Positions 15,378 through 20,466 of a stretch of DNA of 20,466 nucleotides are shown one piece after another. Where the stretch lies: contig DGDX01000004.1 of the NCBI GenBank assembly GCA_002385665.1, forward strand, positions 1 through 20,466, given 5' to 3'. The DNA comes from Firmicutes bacterium UBA3941 (lineage in GTDB: Bacteria > Bacillota > Clostridia > Caldicoprobacterales > UBA3941). The notes beneath the pieces are model-generated. The model was not told the DNA's origin. It ran no database searches and was given only the letters and a program-made list of their open reading frames with translations. Every line of letters starts with the position of its first letter. Positions within the stretch are counted from its first letter, which is position 1. The position numbers and the translations under genes are program-made.

Positions 15378-15548
15378 ATGCAAATCTTTTATTTCCGTAA
15401 GAATACGTTAAAGTGGTTGATTGCCATCATAGCTGTCATCATTATAGCTATCATATTAACGTGGATATTTGGTTCAGATGCGCAACAATCGCAAAGTACC
15501 CTGATGGTTGCACAAATATACAACAACTACTTGGCCTTCGTTAGTTAA
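15378..15548 (+). CDS. small single-pass membrane protein, unknown function
   Basis: This is a 56-aa protein with a short basic N terminus (FRKNTLK), one very hydrophobic helix at about residues 12-31, rich in Ile and Ala, and a polar C-terminal tail of about 25 residues. By the positive-inside rule the N terminus is probably cytosolic. ATG 15378 is preferred over an in-frame TTG at 15357, with GGGGGTGTG just upstream. The frame ends in two stop codons (TAATAA). It has its own good promoter and a ribosome binding site, which argues for a real gene, but no family was recognised. A membrane-anchored remnant of a longer gene is the main alternative, although nothing downstream continues the frame. 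Confidence 0.55.
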   Translation: MQIFYFRKNTLKWLIAIIAVIIIAIILTWIFGSDAQQSQSTLMVAQIYNNYLAFVS

Positions 15549-15578
15549 TAACGGGGGTCATTTTATTTATAAAAATGT

Positions 15579-15607
15579 TTATAGGGACCTTGATTGTATG
15601 CTAAAAT
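15579..15607 (+). promoter_or_regulatory. candidate extended -10 promoter for the orphan TIM-barrel gene
   Basis: TGCTAAAAT (extended -10, hexamer 15602-15607) lies about 135 nt before the gene at 15742. The -35 17 nt upstream is poor (TTATAG, 15579-15584). The remaining leader to 15741 shows no clear structure. Confidence 0.35.
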
Positions 15608-15741
15608 AGGATAAGTTTATTATTCAGACCTTGAAATGGATAAACCTCAGATAGCAATCTGGAAGCAACATTTGATAGTCATCACCGATATGTTTGGCTT
15701 GTATAACACGTTATACTAATGAATTTTGAGGGAGGGACAAG

Positions 15742-16410
15742 ATGGAAAGATTTATACCTGAGATAAGGGGGACTCTGAGAAGACATATGATAGAGGTGCC
15801 GGATTGTATTCGAAAGGCATCGGGCATAAAGATATTCGGTAAGAGGATTCGGTCCCTGGCTTTTACTACTGATGTAGCTGTAATAAAGAACATCAACGCT
15901 GATGCAATAATTGCAGTATATCCATTCACACCTCAACCGGCTATAACCAAAGCCATAACCATGGCTGCTGATGTACCGGTATTCTGTGGCGTGGGAGGGG
16001 GATTGACCACTGGCAAGAGGGTGGTAAACCTGGCCCTGGATGCAGAGTTTGAGGGGGCTATCGGTGTAGTAGTAAATGCCCCTACCAGTAATGAAACTAT
16101 AATGGCGGTACGAGCTACCATCGATATACCCATAGTAGTTACTGTAGTCTCTGAAAAGACGGACATACAGTCCCGCCTGGATGCGGGGGCTACAATATTA
16201 AATGTATCGGGCGCCGGCAAAACCATAGATATAGTCAAGAGAATAAGAGATAAGTTCCCTCAAGTGCCCATCATTGCAACAGGGGGTCCCAGTGACGAAA
16301 CTATCTTAAAGACCATTGAGGCGGGGGCAAATGCAATTACCTACACGCCCCCAACCCCTGCAGAGTTATTCAAGATCTCCATGGAGAAGTACCGTAAGGA
16401 ACTAGGATAA
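15742..16410 (+). CDS. conserved TIM-barrel protein of unknown function
   Basis: This 222-aa protein has the alternating strand/helix pattern of a small TIM barrel. It starts with RFIPEIRGTLRRHMI and continues with FTTDVAVIKN (41-50), DAIIAVYPFTPQP (54-66), VFCGVGGGLTTGKRVV (80-95), GVVVNAPTSNETI (108-120), VTVVSEKTDI (133-142), NVSGAG (154-159), IIATGGPSDETI (177-188) and AGANAITYTPP (194-204). The last two resemble phosphate-binding loops of aldolase or phosphoribosyl-type barrels. From memory, close relatives in Clostridia are often labelled simply 'hydrolase', with no experimental basis known to me. GGGAGGGACAAG gives a perfect ribosome binding site. It is monocistronic between a small membrane protein and the convergent aroA. 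No reaction can be assigned. Confidence 0.8.
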   Translation: MERFIPEIRGTLRRHMIEVPDCIRKASGIKIFGKRIRSLAFTTDVAVIKNINADAIIAVYPFTPQPAITKAITMAADVPVFCGVGGGLTTGKRVVNLALDAEFEGAIGVVVNAPTSNETIMAVRATIDIPIVVTVVSEKTDIQSRLDAGATILNVSGAGKTIDIVKRIRDKFPQVPIIATGGPSDETILKTIEAGANAITYTPPTPAELFKISMEKYRKELG

Positions 16411-16441
16411 TGTATGGATAAACCTGTATGAAGATCATGAG

Positions 16442-16475
16442 AAAAAGCGCTTCGATGCTTAGCATCGGAGCGCTT
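16442..16475 (-). terminator. intrinsic terminator of aroA, stop codon in the loop
   Basis: AAGCGCTTCGATGC (16445-16458) and GCATCGGAGCGCTT (16462-16475) form a 14-position stem with a 3-nt loop (16459-16461). Read on the minus strand it has 13 Watson-Crick pairs and one A-C mismatch, and ends in five U (16446-16442). The loop is exactly the TAA stop codon of aroA, so the ascending arm encodes the last amino acids. On the plus strand the mismatch becomes G-U but no U-tract follows, so it would act less well for the convergent gene. Confidence 0.85.
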
Positions 16476-17751
16476 CTATCTGGGCAAAGAAGTCCGGATA
16501 GGAAATGTTAACCCAATTTGCATCATGGATAGTCGTTGAACCTTGAGCTATCAATCCTGCTATTGTCGCCATCATGACCATTCTATGATCCGAGCCCGGT
16601 CTAAGCTGGGTCCCAAACAAGGGTGAAGGGCCCTGGATTATCATACCATCAGGGGTAGATTCTATATTGGCACCAATTTTCTTGAGGATGCCAACGGTTG
16701 AATCGATTCTGTCGGATTCCTTTACCTTTAACTCCTCCGCGTCCTTGATAATAGTGGTTCCTTCAGCTTGAGTAGCCGCCAAAGCTATTATGGGTAGTTC
16801 GTCAATCAACCTTGGGATAAGTGAACCTTCAATGACTGTACCTTTTAGGGAAGAACTTTTAACGGTAATATCCGCCGATGGTTCCTTACCGCCGGAATAG
16901 ATCCTTTCAATATTGATTGATGCTCCCATAGCCTTATATACATCAAGTATGCCGGAGCGGGTGGGATTTATCCCAACATTTTTTAGGATAATTTCCGAAT
17001 CGGGTACTAAAAGGGCAGCCGTAAGAAAATAGGCGGCAGAAGAGATATCTCCGGGTATGAGCAGATCTTGACCATAAAGCTCCGGTTGGGGGTAAGTGGT
17101 TATGGTTTCTCCATCAGTATGAATCCTTCCACCGAAGGACTCCAGCATTATTTCCGTATGGTCCCTGGAAATTGCGGGTTGATGAATATGGGAACTATTA
17201 TCGGCATACATGGAGGCCAGTATTAGGGAGGATTTGACCTGAGCACTGGCTACGGGCATGGTGTAATCGATGGATTTAAGGGTTGCTCCTTTGCCTAGAA
17301 TGGTTATGGGAAGAAATTCCTTGTTTTCGATTCCCATAAGCCGGGCTCCCATTTGCCTTAAGGGAATCACAACCCTATCCATGGGTCTCTTCCTTAAAGA
17401 ATCATCCCCGGTTAGAATGGAATCGAAATCCTGTCCTGCCAGTAAACCCATAAGCAACCTGGCCGTAGTCCCTGAATTGCCTGCATCCAACTGACCTTTT
17501 GGTGCAGAAAGCCCATATATACCTTTTCCTTGCACCACAACGGTGTTATGGCCCTTGATATCAATCTCTATGCCCATCTGTCTAAATATCTTGATAGTGT
17601 TTATGCAATCATCAGCCATAAGAAAGTTTTCTAACCGGGTAGTGCCTTGAGCGAGAGCACCAAAGATAACGCCCCGATGGGATATGGATTTATCCCCGGG
17701 AACGTGAATTGTGCCCTGTAACCGATTAGCATGTGGTACTGAAATTACCAA
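16459..17751 (-). CDS. aroA: EPSP synthase (3-phosphoshikimate 1-carboxyvinyltransferase), class II
   Basis: This 430-aa enzyme transfers enolpyruvate from PEP to shikimate-3-phosphate in the shikimate pathway. Key elements are PGDKSISHR (18-26), LDAGNSGTTARLL (88-100), RPMDRVVIPLRQMGA (122-136), catalytic Asp317 in LIDELP, LKVKESDRI (341-349) and DHRMVMM (388-394). It carries all four sequence signatures used to define class II, intrinsically glyphosate-tolerant EPSP synthases: GDKS (19-22), SAQVK (169-173), RDHTE (196-200) and NPTR (262-265). The start is TTG 17751, with GGAGG 8 nt upstream; no ATG lies at the right place. It has its own promoter, and its final codons form a terminator hairpin. 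Normal length, no breaks. Confidence 0.96.
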   Translation of the reverse strand: MVISVPHANRLQGTIHVPGDKSISHRGVIFGALAQGTTRLENFLMADDCINTIKIFRQMGIEIDIKGHNTVVVQGKGIYGLSAPKGQLDAGNSGTTARLLMGLLAGQDFDSILTGDDSLRKRPMDRVVIPLRQMGARLMGIENKEFLPITILGKGATLKSIDYTMPVASAQVKSSLILASMYADNSSHIHQPAISRDHTEIMLESFGGRIHTDGETITTYPQPELYGQDLLIPGDISSAAYFLTAALLVPDSEIILKNVGINPTRSGILDVYKAMGASINIERIYSGGKEPSADITVKSSSLKGTVIEGSLIPRLIDELPIIALAATQAEGTTIIKDAEELKVKESDRIDSTVGILKKIGANIESTPDGMIIQGPSPLFGTQLRPGSDHRMVMMATIAGLIAQGSTTIHDANWVNISYPDFFAQIEALRC

Positions 17752-17759
17752 TTCCTAAA

Positions 17760-17764
17760 CCTCC
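17760..17764 (-). promoter_or_regulatory. ribosome binding site fixing the aroA TTG start
   Basis: GGAGG on the minus strand, 8 nt before TTG 17751, is the best site near the 5' end of aroA and decides the unusual start codon. Confidence 0.8.
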
Positions 17765-17775
17765 GTCAAATTAGT

Positions 17776-17804
17776 ATAATACGCTGGTTGATACTCGCTT
17801 TCAA
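17776..17804 (-). promoter_or_regulatory. sigma-A promoter of aroA
   Basis: On the minus strand, TTGAAA (17804-17799) and TATTAT (17781-17776) are spaced by exactly 17 nt. Transcription would begin near 17769, leaving a leader of only about 18 nt that still contains the GGAGG site. aroA can thus be expressed apart from aroF-tyrA. The rest of the 97-nt gap holds only the palindrome GCAATTGC (17807-17814). Confidence 0.65.
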
Positions 17805-17848
17805 TAGCAATTGCGTTATTCTATCTGGCACAACACATTAATCCGATG

Positions 17849-18958
17849 TTATTGGGTAAAGGTAACATAACTATTTTCCTTAAGAACCTTTTGCGCCTTG
17901 TCCAGGGAGGATGAATCGGAAAAGGATATTATCAAGGAACCTGGCTCACCTTCCCGACTATTGATAATTCGCAGGTTTTTTATGTTTATTGAATGCTTCC
18001 CCAGTATTGTAGCCACGGCTCCAATAACTCCCGGTCGATCTTCAACATCAACATAAAGGTCATAGTAGGATAGGAGGCTAAGGGCCTGCCTAACAGGTAG
18101 ATTTTCCCGGTAGGTCTTGGCACAGGCAAAATAATCATGGATTTTTGATCCTTCATCCCTTAACAGCATCTGGGCAAAGGCAACCAAGTGCCTGTTTATA
18201 CGCATAATATGTTTCACTAGCTCCTCTTTATTATCCATACATATATTCTTCCACATATTGGGGTTAGATGAGGCAATTCTGGTTATATCTCTGAATCCAC
18301 CGGCGGCTAGCTTCTTATATAGGTGGGAGGTATCCTCCATCTCTGCTACTGCATTTACCAGGGCAGCAGCTACAACGTGCGGAAGATGGCTAACGGCTCC
18401 AATGACTCTATCATGATCCTTTGCACCCATAACCATGGGCAGCGCTCCTATTGATAGTAAAAGGTTCCTCAATGATTCCACAGCCCAAGAAGGAGTAGAA
18501 TCAAGGAGGGTAAGGATATAGTAGGCGTTCTCAAAGAGATGGGCCAGGGATGCCTGATAGCCTGAATGCTGAGTACCAGCCATTGGATGGCCACCTATAA
18601 AAATAGCCTGACTTTGATTGGAGACTTTGATTTTCTCAGCGGCCTTCATGATTTCCTGTTTAGTACTTCCCACGTCGGTTATTACTGTGTCTTTACCCAA
18701 TATGGGCATAATTTCTCTGAGAAGGGATGGTACAACATGTACAGGGGTACAGACAAAGACTAACTCTGCCCCCTTAACACCCCCGTATAAATCAGTAGTT
18801 GCCTTATCTATTATTTGTTCCGACAATGCATCGCCCAGGCTTTTTTGGTTAGTATCGACGGCTGTTATAAAGGATTGGGGCTGGCTCCTCCTGATAGCCT
18901 TTGCTAATGATCCACCTATAAGTCCCAAACCAACTATACAAATCCTCTCAAAGGTCAT
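17849..18958 (-). CDS. tyrA: prephenate dehydrogenase with C-terminal ACT domain
   Basis: This 369-aa enzyme oxidatively decarboxylates prephenate to 4-hydroxyphenylpyruvate for tyrosine synthesis. It has an N-terminal Rossmann motif GLGLIGGS (10-17) with Asp35 at the end of strand 2 (NAD preference), VFVCTPVH (67-74), DVGSTK (95-100), the catalytic HPMAG (124-128) and SHLPH (190-194), and the helical dimerisation domain (about 180-290). Residues 299-369 form an ACT domain (DLYVDVEDRPGVIGAVATIL), expected to bind an aromatic amino acid for feedback control, as in Bacillus-type TyrA. The ATG overlaps the stop of aroF by the ATGA arrangement, so the two are translationally coupled. No chorismate mutase part is fused. 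Confidence 0.95.
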   Translation of the reverse strand: MTFERICIVGLGLIGGSLAKAIRRSQPQSFITAVDTNQKSLGDALSEQIIDKATTDLYGGVKGAELVFVCTPVHVVPSLLREIMPILGKDTVITDVGSTKQEIMKAAEKIKVSNQSQAIFIGGHPMAGTQHSGYQASLAHLFENAYYILTLLDSTPSWAVESLRNLLLSIGALPMVMGAKDHDRVIGAVSHLPHVVAAALVNAVAEMEDTSHLYKKLAAGGFRDITRIASSNPNMWKNICMDNKEELVKHIMRINRHLVAFAQMLLRDEGSKIHDYFACAKTYRENLPVRQALSLLSYYDLYVDVEDRPGVIGAVATILGKHSINIKNLRIINSREGEPGSLIISFSDSSSLDKAQKVLKENSYVTFTQ

Positions 18959-19974
18959 TGCGGCAGCTCCCGTCTTAGGATGGGCGCAATCTTACGAATC
19001 TCATCCATTAACTTTGTAAAACTTTCAAAGTTTAGGGACTGATTGCCGTCAGACAGGGCGACCTGGGGATTGGGATGCACCTCAACGATCAACCCATCTG
19101 CCCCGGCAGCGATAGCGGCACGGGCCATGGGGGTGACCAGATTCCACTTACCAGTACCATGGCTGGGATCCACTATTATGGGAAGATGACTTATTTCCTT
19201 TATAAGAGGGACGCTGCTAAGGTCAAGGGTGTTACGGGTGGCTGTTTCAAAGGTTCTGATACCCCGTTCGCAGAGAATTACCTGATAATTCCCCTCACTT
19301 AGAATATATTCAGCCGCATTTAGCCATTCCTCTATATTAGAGGACAAACCCCTCTTGAGGACCACCGGCATCTTTGATTTTCCCACATGCTGCAGCAAAT
19401 CAAAATTTTGCATATTGCGGGCTCCGATCTGAAGCACATCTACGTACTCAAGTGCTTTTTCTAAGGAGTCAGTGCTGACCACCTCCGAGACAATCAACAA
19501 CCCTGTCTCCTCGCGTACCTTGGCTAGCAGCTTAAGGCCTTCTTCTCCTAAACCCTGAAAGGAATAGGGTGAAGTTCGGGGCTTGTAGGCACCACCGCGT
19601 AGAAATTGAACTCCCTGTTTTTTTAGGAAAAGAGCAGTTTCCATGAGCTGTTTCTCGCTTTCAACGGCACATGGACCCGCCATCATCACCAGTGAATTGC
19701 CACCCACCTCTATACCCTGTATGTTAATGACAGTAGGTTCAGGTTTGAAGGTCTTTCCCACCAGCTTGTATGGCTCCATGATGGGGACCAACCTGTCTAC
19801 CCCAGGCATTATCTCAAGTGGGGTATCTATCAGGATCCGTTTATCCCCTATTACACCAATGATAGTTCTTTCTGAACCGGTAGATATATGCACCCCTAGT
19901 TTAAGATTCAATAGAAATTTTTCTACGCCACTTATTTGTTGTTCTGTGGCATTTGCCTTCATTACGATTACCAT
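18955..19974 (-). CDS. aroF: DAHP synthase, type I-beta, with N-terminal regulatory domain
   Basis: This 339-aa enzyme condenses PEP and erythrose-4-phosphate to DAHP, the first step of the shikimate pathway. Residues about 1-70 form the ferredoxin-like extra domain that in relatives (for example Thermotoga) mediates feedback inhibition by Tyr or Phe. The catalytic barrel has AGPCAVES (99-106, with the metal-binding Cys102), [19 protein letters not shown] (125-143), [26 protein letters not shown] and IVDPSHGTG. The ATG at 19974 has GCGAGGA 8 nt upstream. It heads aroF-tyrA and lies behind a 246-nt gap with a promoter box and strong inverted repeats, which suggests leader-based regulation. Confidence 0.95.
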   Translation of the reverse strand: MVIVMKANATEQQISGVEKFLLNLKLGVHISTGSERTIIGVIGDKRILIDTPLEIMPGVDRLVPIMEPYKLVGKTFKPEPTVINIQGIEVGGNSLVMMAGPCAVESEKQLMETALFLKKQGVQFLRGGAYKPRTSPYSFQGLGEEGLKLLAKVREETGLLIVSEVVSTDSLEKALEYVDVLQIGARNMQNFDLLQHVGKSKMPVVLKRGLSSNIEEWLNAAEYILSEGNYQVILCERGIRTFETATRNTLDLSSVPLIKEISHLPIIVDPSHGTGKWNLVTPMARAAIAAGADGLIVEVHPNPQVALSDGNQSLNFESFTKLMDEIRKIAPILRRELPQ

Positions 19975-20014
19975 ACTACCATTCCTCGCTTCTAAATATT
20001 TTTTATTGTGTCTG

Positions 20015-20056
20015 TTTTACGACCAAAATTTATATAGTACTTCAGACGTCGTAAAA
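20015..20056 (-). other. inverted repeat in the aroF leader, near the RBS
   Basis: TTTTACGAC (20015-20023) and GTCGTAAAA (20048-20056) are perfect 9-bp inverted copies separated by 24 nt. A second perfect repeat, TAAATATTTT/AAAATATTTA (19993-20002/20053-20062), shares part of the same arm, so the two helices partly compete. The inner end lies just upstream of the aroF ribosome binding site (19983-19989). No U-tract follows, so this is not a simple terminator. Confidence 0.5.
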
Positions 20057-20070
20057 TATTTACCTTGGTT

Positions 20071-20155
20071 TGTATGTTACGAGAAATACCCTGATTTAGC
20101 ACAGAGTCAGGTGGTATAACTGACTAGGTATTTATTGGTTCTATCGTAACATACA
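20071..20155 (-). other. 85-nt nested inverted repeat, possible structured leader RNA
   Basis: TGTATGTTACG (20071-20081) and CGTAACATACA (20145-20155) are perfect 11-bp inverted copies. Nested inside are AGAA/TTCT (20082-20085/20139-20142), ATACC/GGTAT (20086-20090/20127-20131) and AGTCAG/CTGACT (20105-20110/20120-20125). Together they can fold the minus-strand transcript into one long arm with internal bulges. CTGA/TCAG (20091-20094/20107-20110) is an alternative inner pairing. It lies in the leader of aroF, downstream of a TATAAT box. No T-box sequence or known riboswitch core was recognised. Confidence 0.5.
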
Positions 20156-20179
20156 TATTCTACCGTATTACCATGCTAC

Positions 20180-20185
20180 ATTATA
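20180..20185 (-). promoter_or_regulatory. candidate -10 box for aroF-tyrA
   Basis: A perfect TATAAT is present on the minus strand, about 206 nt before the aroF start. The -35 region 16-18 nt upstream does not resemble TTGACA. If used, transcription would start near 20173 and the leader would hold both inverted repeats. Confidence 0.4.
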
Positions 20186-20220
20186 CTGGTCATACCCTTA
20201 GGAGGCTTAATATCAGGCTT

Positions 20221-20466
20221 CTACCTATCCCTAATGACCTCCTTGAGAGCCTTTATGAATAGTTCGTTTTCTTCTTCGGTGCCGATGGTGACCCTTATCC
20301 AATCATCCATACCGTAGATATCACCGGATCTTATAATAACGCCCTTTTTTAGAAGTTCCCCAAATACGAAGGCACTGGGCAGATTGACTCTCACCATCAG
20401 GAAATTGGCATGGGTGGGGATGTATTCCAACCCCATCTCTTCAAAGGAAGAATAAAGAAAATCCTT
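20221..20466 (-). CDS. HisC-like class I/II aminotransferase, C-terminal part
   Basis: Only the last 81 residues are in the window; the frame runs off the right edge. They read as the C-terminal small domain of a PLP-dependent fold-type I aminotransferase of the histidinol-phosphate aminotransferase family: GLEYIPTHANFLMVRV, then ELLKKGVIIRSGDIYGMDDWIRVTIGT with the conserved Arg that binds the substrate carboxylate. Stop is TAG at 20221-20223. Its position ahead of aroF, tyrA and aroA suggests use as an aromatic or imidazole-acetol aminotransferase for phenylalanine or tyrosine. The active-site lysine is outside the window. Confidence 0.85.
   Translation of the reverse strand, partial: KDFLYSSFEEMGLEYIPTHANFLMVRVNLPSAFVFGELLKKGVIIRSGDIYGMDDWIRVTIGTEEENELFIKALKEVIRDR

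Noticed and set aside
20071..20155. Miniature transposable element with 11-bp terminal inverted repeats
   Set aside because: The ends are TG...CA and the size would fit, but no target-site duplication is seen and no second copy is in the window. A folded leader RNA fits the nested pairing and position better, though copies elsewhere in the genome were not checked.
19975..20220. T-box or classical aromatic attenuator before aroF
   Set aside because: No T-box core, no GC-rich stem with a U-tract, and the only short frame has no run of Phe, Tyr or Trp codons.

Overview
The window is 20.5 kb of AT-rich, tightly packed bacterial DNA. It looks like an anaerobic Firmicute (Bacillota), most likely a member of the Clostridia. 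Reasons: strong AGGAGG-type ribosome binding sites, TTG and ATG starts, sigma-A-like promoters, frequent ATA, AGA and AGG codons, and Gram-positive versions of the proteins (class II EPSP synthase, type I-beta DAHP synthase, prephenate dehydrogenase with an ACT domain, a lipoprotein S9 peptidase). No phage, insertion sequence, CRISPR array, rRNA or tRNA was seen. The first 19 bases are an exact Tn5 mosaic-end (Nextera) adapter, so the left edge is an untrimmed sequencing artefact and the first gene is cut there. The last gene is cut at the right edge.

Left part (20-4216, + strand): a truncated two-domain GNAT acetyltransferase; a RimJ/RimL-like GNAT that overlaps a SpoU-family rRNA/tRNA methyltransferase gene by 20 nt; then a nucleotide-metabolism group of a divergent SAICAR synthetase (purC), a HAD phosphatase and a dCTP deaminase (dcd). 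Middle (4357-9140, +): a P2A calcium-type P-ATPase with a complete set of ion-binding residues, then an exported lipoprotein prolyl-oligopeptidase-family peptidase.

Accessory part (9206-15302, +): six catabolic genes arranged as three successive dehydrogenase/TIM-barrel isomerase pairs: a D-2-hydroxyacid dehydrogenase with isomerase 1, Gfo/Idh/MocA enzyme 1 with isomerase 2, and Gfo/Idh/MocA enzyme 2 with isomerase 3. No transporter, kinase, glycosidase or regulator is present. A very good promoter sits at the end of isomerase 1, so the last four genes can be expressed as their own unit. This looks like an oxidise/isomerise (or eliminate)/reduce route for an unusual sugar, cyclitol or glycoside, and it is the best candidate in the window for an undescribed pathway. 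A 56-aa membrane protein with its own promoter and a conserved-looking orphan TIM-barrel protein follow.

Right part (16442-20466, - strand): an aromatic amino acid block transcribed leftwards: an aminotransferase (partial), DAHP synthase (aroF), prephenate dehydrogenase (tyrA, ATGA overlap with aroF) and EPSP synthase (aroA, own promoter, TTG start). aroA ends in an intrinsic terminator whose loop is the aroA stop codon. The 246-nt gap ahead of aroF holds a promoter -10 box and two long inverted repeats that could form a structured regulatory leader RNA.
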